12,703 bases of DNA from Bacteroidales bacterium UBA1187 (GTDB lineage: Bacteria; Bacteroidota; Bacteroidia; Bacteroidales; Paludibacteraceae). Each line of letters begins with the position of its first letter. The first letter of the stretch is position 1. Shown in pieces: positions 7,042 through 12,703 of this stretch. Position numbers and translations under genes: made by a program. The stretch lies in the NCBI GenBank assembly GCA_002309835.1, contig DBYL01000023.1:15453-28155 (forward strand). The letters run 5' to 3'. Under the pieces are notes generated by a model. The model made no database searches. It had not been told where the DNA came from and was given only the letters and a program-made list of their open reading frames with translations.

Positions 7042-7818
7042 GGAATTTCATTACATAGTATCGTTCCCGTTCGGACGGAAGCACGGGAAGGAGCGGAGCA
7101 GAGCACACAGATGCTCTTCGGTGAGTTATGCACTATCTTGGAGCAAAAACCCCGATGGAATCGAATCAAAATAGAGCTTGACGGTCAGGAAGGATGGGTG
7201 GATGCAAAGATGATTACGCCGATGAGCGCAACGGAGCATAAGACCTATAAGGCGGCCTATGCGAAAGCGGCGATGGTGGTCTTCCCGATGGCGTATGCCG
7301 TGAGCGAGAACAACGGTCAGACTATCCCTCTGACGGCAGGCACACGATTGGCAAACTACGCCGACGGACGATTTGAGATACTGGGCGTCGGCTTTCGTAT
7401 AGACCCGAGCATGGTAGCTACCCAGCCTATCGCAATGAACGAGCAGAACCTACTGCAGACTGTACGTTTCTTCTTGAATACCTCGTATCTATGGGGAGGC
7501 AAGAACGCGCTGGGTATGGATTGCTCAGGGTTCACGCAGGTGGTGATGAGTCTTTTCGGCAAGTCTATCCTACGTAATGCTTCGGAGCAGGCGACCCAAG
7601 GCCGCAGCATCAGTGCGCTCAGCAAAACGAAAGCTGGAGACCTTGTTTTCTTCGATCATGAGGACGGGAAGATTTCGCATGTAGGCATCGTGATCGACAG
7701 CGGACGCGTAGTTCACTGTTCAGGTCGTGTGAAAGTAGAAAAACTCGATGAAACCGGCATTTTCTGTGCCGAGACAGGTGAATACACCCATCATCTGGTA
7801 GCTATTCGCCGCGTATAA
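7033..7818 (+). CDS. C40 (NlpC/P60) peptidase with N-terminal SH3-like domain, probably cytoplasmic
   Basis: The 261-residue protein has an SH3-like N-terminal domain (about 4-60, ending in GWVDAKMI), a middle region (65-135) and a C-terminal NlpC/P60 domain (about 140-258). The catalytic Cys is C164 in MDCSGFTQ, the His is H216 in ISHVGIV, and the third polar residue is H228 in VVHCSG. This is the layout of YkfC-like gamma-D-glutamyl-L-amino-acid (dipeptidyl-peptidase VI) enzymes, which trim murein peptides during recycling; exact specificity is inferred. No signal peptide is present: the SH3 fold begins at once, so the protein is probably cytoplasmic unless the real start differs. GTG 7033 is the only usual start codon ahead of the SH3 domain. 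The next in-frame ATG (residue 27) would cut into it. It lies 24 nt after nadB and 15 nt before the helicase gene. Confidence 0.85.
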   Translation: MISGISLHSIVPVRTEAREGAEQSTQMLFGELCTILEQKPRWNRIKIELDGQEGWVDAKMITPMSATEHKTYKAAYAKAAMVVFPMAYAVSENNGQTIPLTAGTRLANYADGRFEILGVGFRIDPSMVATQPIAMNEQNLLQTVRFFLNTSYLWGGKNALGMDCSGFTQVVMSLFGKSILRNASEQATQGRSISALSKTKAGDLVFFDHEDGKISHVGIVIDSGRVVHCSGRVKVEKLDETGIFCAETGEYTHHLVAIRRV

Positions 7819-7833
7819 CGACTGTTCTCAAGA

Positions 7834-10071
7834 ATGGATTTCTTAGATTCTCTTAATAATGTTCAGCGAGAAGCGGTGACCTATACGGAAGGTCCATCGC
7901 TGATAGTGGCCGGTGCGGGTTCCGGTAAGACGCGCGTGCTGACCTATCGCATCGCCTATCTGCTGCAGCAAGGTGTGCCAGCGGGGAACATCCTCGCCTT
8001 GACCTTCACCAATAAGGCAGCACGAGAGATGAAAGAGCGCATCCAGAAACTCGTGCCCGCCAATGATGCCCGTTATCTATGGATGGGTACTTTCCATCAC
8101 ATATGCGCCAAACTACTGCGTCGCGATGCAGAGCAGTTGGGCTACACCCGTGACTTCACCATCTATGATACCACCGATATGAAATCGGTGATCAAAGCGA
8201 TATGCAAAGAGCAACAGTTGGATGACAAGGTATATAAACCCGCAGCAGTGCTGAGTCGTATCTCGATGCTTAAGAACAGCGGTATCAATCCTGCGGCATA
8301 CGGCGCTAACCAACAGTTGTTGCGTGAAGACCGCGAGATGCGGATGTATGAGTTCGCTTCTATCTACTCGACTTACGAGGCCCGTCTGCGTGCTGCTAAT
8401 GCAATGGATTTCGATGATTTGTTGCTCAATATGCTGCGACTGATGGATAAATGCCCAGACATATGCGAGCAACTGCAACTGATGTTCCGCTATGTACTGG
8501 TAGATGAGTATCAGGATACCAATTATATCCAATATCTGTTAGTGAGCAAGTTCGCTGCTCCGCAGAACAATATCTGCGTAGTGGGCGATGACGCACAGAG
8601 TATCTACTCTTTCCGCGGAGCGGATATCCGTAACATCCTGAATTTCCAACGCCAGTATCCACAGGCAAAATTATTCAAGTTGGAACGTAACTACCGCTCT
8701 ACGCAGACGATCGTCAATGCCGCTAACTCGCTGATTCATAAGAACCGCGAGCAGATATACAAACAGGTCTATTCCGAGAAAGAAGAAGGTCAGCCGCTGG
8801 CGCTGCAGGCCTATATGGACGACCGCGCAGAAGCCGAAGGCGTAGCCAAGCAGATTGAATTTGCACATCGCAACACAGGGTATGACGGCATTGCCGTACT
8901 CTACCGCACGAATGCACAGAGCCGTGTATTCGAGAACGAGTTACGCAAGCGCAACATCCCCTATCGCATCTACGGCGGCACCTCTTTCTACCAGCGCAAG
9001 GAGATCAAAGATGCCTTGGGTTATTTCCGTATTGCCGTCAACCCTCGCGATAACGAAGCGCTACTCCGTATCGTCGGTTTCCCGGGGCGTGGTATCGGTG
9101 ATACGACGATGAAGAAAGTGGCGATGGTAGGCATCGAGCAGCATTGCGCCTATCTGGACGTGATGCGCAAGCCCGAAGAAGTTGGACTGGATGTGAGCGC
9201 AGCCACCAGGACGAAGTTACGCGGATTCGCCACAATGATAGACCATCTGCGTGAACTGAGCGAAGAGACAGACGCCTATACGTTTGCTGAACAAGTACTG
9301 CGCGTGACCGGTGTACAGACCGCCTTGGCTTTGGACCGCACTACCGAAGGTATCGACCGTGCGCAGAACGTACAGGAGTTGCTGAACGCCATCCGCGAAT
9401 TCGTAGAGCAGCGCAAAGAGGAAGGTATCGACTATACGCCTATCACGGATTTCTTAAGTGAGGTGAGTCTGCAAACCGACCAAGACGAGAACCTCGCTGA
9501 CACTACCGAACGCGTGACGCTGATGACCGTGCATGCGGCCAAAGGATTGGAGTTTCCGGTGGTGTTCATTGTAGGTATGGAAGAGAACCTCTTCCCTTCG
9601 CAGTTCTGCGTCAAACCCAACGAGATAGAAGAAGAACGACGTCTGCTGTATGTAGCCATCACGCGCGCTATGGAGCGATGCTATCTGTCTTTCGCGCGTC
9701 AACGTTTTAGAAACGGACAGATGGCGTTTAACTCCCCCAGCCGCTTCCTGAATGATATCGACAAGCAGTTCTTCCGTCTGGAGCGTCCGGCATCAAAACC
9801 ACAAATACCGGATTTCCCCCGTTTCTCTCGGAGTCCGCTTGCTTTTACCCCTCCCGTACAGCCTAAGACCGCTGTCAGCGGAGCTACGTCGCCTGTCGCT
9901 TCTTCCGCATGGAAAACCGGCGACAGGGTGAGTCATCGTGTGTTTGGCGACGGTACCGTCAGCCGTGTTTATCGCGACGAGGTGACGGAGAATGATAAGA
10001 TTGAGATAAAATTTGACAAGCAGGGTACGAAAACACTGCTGCTGACCCATGCCAGACTCGATCGCATCTAA
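7834..10071 (+). CDS. UvrD/PcrA-type superfamily 1 DNA helicase
   Basis: The 745-residue protein is a complete 3'-to-5' SF1A helicase acting in DNA repair and in clearing recombinase or stalled complexes. All core motifs are visible: Q motif near 8-12 (NNVQRE), Walker A AGAGSGKT at 26-33, LTFTNKAAREMKER at 56-69, Walker B VDEYQDTN at 223-230, GDDAQSIYSFRGA at 251-263, NYRST at 286-290, TVHAAKGLEF at 565-574 and EEERRLLYVAITRA at 599-612. A Pro/Ser-rich linker (about 650-693) leads to a C-terminal Tudor-like domain (VSHRVFGDGTV at 699-709 to the end), the RNA-polymerase-contacting domain of PcrA/UvrD. That favours PcrA/UvrD over Rep, which lacks it. Which of the two names applies locally cannot be decided. 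ATG 7834 gives the standard N-terminus. The stop overlaps the stop of the convergent chromate-transporter gene. Confidence 0.93.
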   Translation: MDFLDSLNNVQREAVTYTEGPSLIVAGAGSGKTRVLTYRIAYLLQQGVPAGNILALTFTNKAAREMKERIQKLVPANDARYLWMGTFHHICAKLLRRDAEQLGYTRDFTIYDTTDMKSVIKAICKEQQLDDKVYKPAAVLSRISMLKNSGINPAAYGANQQLLREDREMRMYEFASIYSTYEARLRAANAMDFDDLLLNMLRLMDKCPDICEQLQLMFRYVLVDEYQDTNYIQYLLVSKFAAPQNNICVVGDDAQSIYSFRGADIRNILNFQRQYPQAKLFKLERNYRSTQTIVNAANSLIHKNREQIYKQVYSEKEEGQPLALQAYMDDRAEAEGVAKQIEFAHRNTGYDGIAVLYRTNAQSRVFENELRKRNIPYRIYGGTSFYQRKEIKDALGYFRIAVNPRDNEALLRIVGFPGRGIGDTTMKKVAMVGIEQHCAYLDVMRKPEEVGLDVSAATRTKLRGFATMIDHLRELSEETDAYTFAEQVLRVTGVQTALALDRTTEGIDRAQNVQELLNAIREFVEQRKEEGIDYTPITDFLSEVSLQTDQDENLADTTERVTLMTVHAAKGLEFPVVFIVGMEENLFPSQFCVKPNEIEEERRLLYVAITRAMERCYLSFARQRFRNGQMAFNSPSRFLNDIDKQFFRLERPASKPQIPDFPRFSRSPLAFTPPVQPKTAVSGATSPVASSAWKTGDRVSHRVFGDGTVSRVYRDEVTENDKIEIKFDKQGTKTLLLTHARLDRI

Positions 10072-10631
10072 GCGTAGATCATATATCCGGCAATGCCGGA
10101 AAGAACAATCAACAGAATAGGGTGACTGAGGGTTTCGGTCACTTTGTTTTTATATACCTGCGGCAGGATAGTAAAGAAAGCCACTGCGCCGAAAATGATC
10201 CAACTGATGAGGTCAATGAACGTGGTCGGTTTCATCAGCATTAATGCCGCAGAAGCGATAAGACCGATGACCGTGAAACGCAGCATCCGCAACGTCTGTT
10301 CGAAATACGGGTTACCGGAGAAACGGTTGTTCAACCAGAAATAGGCCTTGCATACACTCAGCATGATAATCAGACTCGGCAGTACGATAGCGGAAGTAGT
10401 GAGTACGCTGCCCCAGAACCCGCCAATGGTATAACCGACATATGTCGCGCAGTTGATACCGATCGGCCCGGGGGTGACTTGACTCACCGCTACGATATCG
10501 ACGAACTCTTGCTGGGTCATCCATCCGTATTGCTCCACCTCCATTTGTATCAGCGATAGGATAGCCAGACCTCCGCCGAAACCGAAGAGACCTATCTTGA
10601 AGAAGGTGTAAAAGAGTTGCCAGTAGATCAT
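10068..10631 (-). CDS. Chromate transporter, half-size subunit (ChrA family), second of a pair
   Basis: The 187-residue membrane protein is a short-chain CHR-family member, about half of a full ChrA. The CHR signature is present as FGFGGGLAILSLIQ (16-29) and SQVTPGPIGINCATYVG (50-66), with about five or six hydrophobic segments through the end. In the short-chain group two homologous halves are encoded side by side and are thought to work together as one anion (chromate) exporter; the physiological substrate here is unproven. It follows its partner with an ATGA overlap (10628-10631). Its TAG stop (10070-10068) overlaps the TAA of the helicase gene on the other strand, leaving no intergenic space. 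Confidence 0.88.
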   Translation of the reverse strand: MIYWQLFYTFFKIGLFGFGGGLAILSLIQMEVEQYGWMTQQEFVDIVAVSQVTPGPIGINCATYVGYTIGGFWGSVLTTSAIVLPSLIIMLSVCKAYFWLNNRFSGNPYFEQTLRMLRFTVIGLIASAALMLMKPTTFIDLISWIIFGAVAFFTILPQVYKNKVTETLSHPILLIVLSGIAGYMIYA

Positions 10632-11194
10632 TTGCGCCTCCTTTCTACAATATCCACTACCACGAGTGTGATAAGGATAGTGGCTGTAATCACCCAGACG
10701 GGGTTAACATGCCCCAGCCAGATGAGCAATGCTGCTACCAACGAAATGAGTAAGGGTAGATAACCACTAATCTCTAAGCTATCATCTCTATTCTTTAGTG
10801 CCGCACGCGCCATTTTCACTAACGGCGCAGCGATGAGGGCTACGACGGCAGGACGGACGCCTTTGAAAACGGCCTCTACCGCCGGCAGTTCTTTCCACTC
10901 AGAGAAGACCATGGCGATGGCGAGGATGATAAGGAAAGAAGGCAGTACGGCACCTAACACAGCGCCAGCCACTCCCTTCCAACCGCCTACACGCCAGCCG
11001 ATGAAGATGGCAGAGTTGACTGCTATTAGTCCGGGCGCTGCTTGTGCAAGCGCAATCATGTTCAGAAACTCTTTTTCATCTATCCATCCCTTGCGATCCA
11101 CCACCTCGCGCTGGATAAGAGGTAACATGGCATAACCTCCACCGAGGGTGAAGGTGCCGATCTTAAGATAGGTATAGAATAGTTGCCAGAACAT
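10628..11194 (-). CDS. Chromate transporter, half-size subunit (ChrA family), first of a pair
   Basis: The 188-residue membrane protein is the partner half. Its CHR signature reads FTLGGGYAMLPLIQREV (15-31) and AQAAPGLIAVNSAIFIGW (50-67). Hydrophobic stretches continue to a basic tail (ERRRK). It is clearly homologous to the following gene (shared LFYTxxKIGxF start, GGG loop and APG/TPG motif) but divergent enough that the two are distinct subunits and not a recent duplication. It starts 21 nt after the udk stop, so it is probably transcribed with udk. No chromate-responsive regulator (ChrB-like) is in the window. Confidence 0.88.
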   Translation of the reverse strand: MFWQLFYTYLKIGTFTLGGGYAMLPLIQREVVDRKGWIDEKEFLNMIALAQAAPGLIAVNSAIFIGWRVGGWKGVAGAVLGAVLPSFLIILAIAMVFSEWKELPAVEAVFKGVRPAVVALIAAPLVKMARAALKNRDDSLEISGYLPLLISLVAALLIWLGHVNPVWVITATILITLVVVDIVERRRK

Positions 11195-11215
11195 GGCTAT
11201 ATGCGGATATTCCGC

Positions 11216-11833
11216 TTAATCGCGCTCCTTAAGCTGCTGCTTCACGAATTTAGCGAGCATGTTAATCGCAGCGTTGTTATGTCCGCCTTGCGGAACGATG
11301 ACATCCGCAAAACGCTTACATGGCTCGATAAACTGCTCGTGCATGGGTTTGAGCACGCGCTGATAACGCTCGATCACCTGCTCCGCCGTACGTCCGCGCT
11401 CCAGCACGTCGCGCTTCATAACGCGTATCAGGCGGTCATCTGCGTCGGCATCCACGAAGATCTTCAGGTCCATCTGCTGACGCATCCTCGGCTCACGCAA
11501 CGCCATGATACCCTCTACCACTATCACCTCACGCGGATCGATATGAATGGTCTCTTCTGCGCGCGTACAGGTTATATAGGAATAGATAGGCTGTTCAATG
11601 GATTTGCCCTCTTTCAGCATCTTGATATGCTTGCTCAGCAACTCCCAATCGAATGCATCGGGGTGGTCAAAGTTGATATTCTGACGCTCCTCAACAGGTA
11701 CGTCACTACTATCTTTGTAGTACGAGTCTTGTGGAATAACTACTACCTCATTTTTAGGGAGGCGCTCTATCAATTTTCTGACTACCGTTGTTTTACCCGA
11801 GCCGGTACCGCCCGCAATGCCGATGATAAACAT
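11216..11833 (-). CDS. udk: Uridine kinase, Udk
   Basis: The 205-residue cytoplasmic kinase phosphorylates uridine and cytidine to UMP and CMP in pyrimidine salvage. Walker A GGTGSGKTT is at 8-16. Nucleoside-site motifs are QDSYYKD (35-41) and NFDHPDAFD (54-62), followed by VIVVEGIMAL (103-112), the lid RDVLERGRT (141-149) and the family ending CKRFADVIVPQGGHN (172-186). Length is close to E. coli Udk (213). ATG at 11833 directly precedes the P-loop strand and is preceded by a good promoter at 11895-11864. It is the first gene of an apparent udk plus paired-ChrA operon. Confidence 0.94.
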   Translation of the reverse strand: MFIIGIAGGTGSGKTTVVRKLIERLPKNEVVVIPQDSYYKDSSDVPVEERQNINFDHPDAFDWELLSKHIKMLKEGKSIEQPIYSYITCTRAEETIHIDPREVIVVEGIMALREPRMRQQMDLKIFVDADADDRLIRVMKRDVLERGRTAEQVIERYQRVLKPMHEQFIEPCKRFADVIVPQGGHNNAAINMLAKFVKQQLKERD

Positions 11834-11863
11834 GGAGAAGAATGTTTGTTATTTTTCGGGTTG

Positions 11864-11895
11864 CAAAGGTAGTACATTTTTTTTATATATACAAA
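11864..11895 (-). promoter_or_regulatory. Bacteroidota-type promoter for the udk operon
   Basis: On the minus strand, TTTG (11895-11892) is followed after 20 nt by TACCTTTG (11871-11864), matching -33 TTTG and -7 TAnnTTTG. Transcription should begin about 25 nt before the udk ATG. An 8-bp inverted repeat, TACATTTT (11873-11880) and AAAATGTA (11907-11914), flanks the -33 box. It could be an operator, but in such AT-rich sequence it may be chance. Confidence 0.8.
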
Positions 11896-11941
11896 TTATT
11901 GGATAGAAAATGTAGTAAAATAAAAAATAATTGCCAAAAAA

Positions 11942-11973
11942 CTTGCGTATATCAATATTTTGCAGTATCTTTG
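11942..11973 (+). promoter_or_regulatory. Bacteroidota-type promoter for tRNA-Ser (and perhaps exbB)
   Basis: CTTG at 11942-11945 (one mismatch to TTTG) is followed after 20 nt by TATCTTTG at 11966-11973, a perfect -7 element. It points rightward, about 35 nt ahead of the tRNA. Together with the udk promoter it makes the 175-bp AT-rich gap 11834-12008 a divergent promoter region; I see no gene in that gap. Confidence 0.75.
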
Positions 11974-12008
11974 TAGCCGATTTTGATAAATACGCGCTAT
12001 AGGCGTGA

Positions 12009-12096
12009 GGAGAGATGCTCGAGTGGTTGAAGAGGCACGCCTGGAAAGCGTGTAAACTCCAAAAGGGTTTCCGGGGTTCGAATCCCCGTCTCTCCG
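12009..12096 (+). tRNA. tRNA-Ser (anticodon GGA)
   Basis: The 88-nt cloverleaf is complete. The acceptor GGAGAGA (12009-12015) pairs with TCTCTCC (12089-12095), with discriminator G at 12096. The anticodon stem CACGC/GCGTG (12036-12040, 12048-12052) holds the loop CTGGAAA with anticodon GGA at 12043-12045. The long variable arm, about 12053-12071, is the class II mark of tRNA-Ser. The T arm is CGGGG-TTCGAAT-CCCCG (12072-12088). The GGA anticodon reads UCC and UCU. The 3' CCA is not fully encoded (the bases after the discriminator are CAA). No terminator hairpin follows. Confidence 0.96.
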
Positions 12097-12143
12097 CAAA
12101 GAATTTTAACTAACACAAATAACTTAATTAACATTTTATTCTC

Positions 12144-12703
12144 ATGAAAAAAGTATTTGCAACCCTTACGGTGCTGGCTATGCTGACTTTTGGTAGCGCA
12201 GCTATTATGGCACAAGAGGCAGCTGCTCCTGCTGAGGAGGCTGCTGTTGAACAAGTAGATGAAGCTGCTCCTGCAGCTGAAGAAGTAGCAGAGGCTCCTG
12301 CTGAGGAGGCCGGTGGTCTGGTAGCTCTTCACAAGACTCTTAAGACGAAGTTCATCGAAGGTGGTGCCGGCTTCATGGCGCTGACTCTCGTTACTTTGGT
12401 ATTCGGTTTGGCGCTCTGTATCGAGCGTATTATCTATCTGTCGCTCAGCAAGACCAACACGAAGGAGCTGCTCGCTAATATTGAGGCTGCTCTCAAAGAG
12501 GGTGGTATTGAGAAGGCGCTGGATGTATGCCGTAACACGCGTGGACCTGTTGCTTCGATCTTCTATCAGGGTCTGAGCCGCTACGACGAGGGTATCGACG
12601 TAGTGGAGAAGACTGTCGCTTCCTACGGTGGCGTTCAGCTCGGTCTCTTGGAGAAGAACCTCAGCTGGATTTCGCTGTTCATCTCTATCGCTCCGTCTCT
12701 CGG
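12144..12703 (+). CDS. exbB: ExbB/TolQ/MotA-family proton channel protein (N-terminal part, cut by window edge)
   Basis: An open frame from ATG 12144 runs off the window after 186 codons. Residues 1-23 look like a signal sequence (MKKVF, hydrophobic core, MAQ). Residues 24-57 form an Ala/Glu/Pro-rich acidic segment. A first transmembrane helix (about 76-95) ends in the family pattern CIERIIYLSLSKTNTKELL, then a cytoplasmic stretch includes CRNTRGPVASIFYQGLSR (129-146). GGVQLGLLEKNLSWISLFISIAPSL begins the second helix, as in ExbB/TolQ. The protein would form the ExbB pentamer that uses proton flow to energise TonB or Tol at the inner membrane. ExbB and TolQ cannot be separated here; exbD/tonB-type partners would be expected downstream. 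The leader plus acidic linker ahead of helix one is typical of Bacteroidota homologues, from memory. It lies 47 nt after tRNA-Ser, with no promoter match between. Confidence 0.88.
   Translation, partial: MKKVFATLTVLAMLTFGSAAIMAQEAAAPAEEAAVEQVDEAAPAAEEVAEAPAEEAGGLVALHKTLKTKFIEGGAGFMALTLVTLVFGLALCIERIIYLSLSKTNTKELLANIEAALKEGGIEKALDVCRNTRGPVASIFYQGLSRYDEGIDVVEKTVASYGGVQLGLLEKNLSWISLFISIAPSL
12225..12310 (+). repeat. 17-bp direct repeat within the exbB acidic linker
   Basis: GCTCCTGCTGAGGAGGC occurs at 12225-12241 and 12294-12310, 69 bases (23 codons) apart and in the same frame. Each copy encodes Ala-Pro-Ala-Glu-Glu-Ala. The identity at DNA level suggests the Ala/Glu/Pro linker grew by local duplication. 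Confidence 0.85.

Noticed and set aside
10087..10099. CCGGCAATGCCGG hairpin as a terminator between the convergent genes
   Set aside because: The stem is only 5 bp with a 3-nt loop, has no T-run on either strand, and lies inside codons of the ChrA half (Leu-Ser-Gly-Ile-Ala-Gly).
10068..11194. Frameshifted single full-length ChrA
   Set aside because: Both halves have their own start, a complete CHR signature and a clean ATGA junction, as expected for the paired short-chain form; they are homologous to each other and not consecutive parts broken by a frameshift.
11183..11872. Plus-strand open frame (229 codons) opposite udk
   Set aside because: It covers udk almost completely in antisense, and the udk strand has all the catalytic motifs and a matching promoter.
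11896..12332. Minus-strand frames through the tRNA and exbB start
   Set aside because: They read through a complete tRNA-Ser gene and the exbB leader in antisense; no family features.
1..12703. CRISPR array, insertion sequence, prophage, toxin-antitoxin or defence island
   Set aside because: No spaced direct repeats, transposase or integrase motifs, terminal inverted repeats or phage genes were seen on either strand; nearly all of the window is assigned to recognised housekeeping or metabolic genes.

Overview
The window is an ordinary stretch of chromosome from a member of the Bacteroidota, most likely Bacteroidales. Three things point there. Three intergenic promoters fit the phylum's -33 TTTG / -7 TAnnTTTG pattern, each with a 20-nt spacer. 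No Shine-Dalgarno sites are visible in front of clear starts. The protein set is also typical: a POTRA-less Omp85-like barrel, UxaB/UxaA side by side with UxaA as one chain, a cytoplasmic SH3-NlpC/P60 peptidase, split ChrA, and an ExbB with a signal-like leader.

Layout. Bases 1-84 are the last codons of a membrane protein. A four-copy 8-bp tandem repeat (81-112) leads into an outer-membrane barrel gene (124-1611). A hairpin terminator (1643-1688) closes that gene and is interlocked with the promoter (1667-1698) of a long rightward run of six genes: uxaB, uxaA, comF-like, nadB, an NlpC/P60 peptidase and a pcrA/uvrD-type helicase (1749-10071). Neighbours in this run overlap or lie at most 24 nt apart. 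On the opposite strand, udk and two half-size chromate-transporter genes form an operon (11833 to 10068) that runs into the helicase gene so that the two stop codons overlap. A 175-bp AT-rich divergent promoter region (11834-12008) separates udk from a rightward tRNA-Ser(GGA) gene and the start of an exbB/tolQ-type gene cut by the window edge.

How the genes work together. UxaB and UxaA catalyse consecutive steps of galacturonate breakdown (tagaturonate to altronate to 2-keto-3-deoxygluconate). The isomerase, transporter and KDG enzymes are not in the window. The rest of the long run is housekeeping: ComF-type phosphoribosyltransferase, aspartate oxidase for NAD synthesis, muropeptide trimming and DNA repair. 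It shares transcription with uxaBA only by apparent layout. Udk serves pyrimidine salvage; the paired ChrA halves probably form one membrane transporter.

I found no defence system, prophage, insertion sequence, CRISPR array or clear novel multi-gene system. The points most worth a second look are small regulatory structures: a perfect 8+8 bp palindrome over the uxaB -7 box, two different four-copy short tandem repeats placed just before start codons, the terminator/promoter interlock, the overlapping convergent stops, and the absence of a visible terminator or promoter between tRNA-Ser and exbB.
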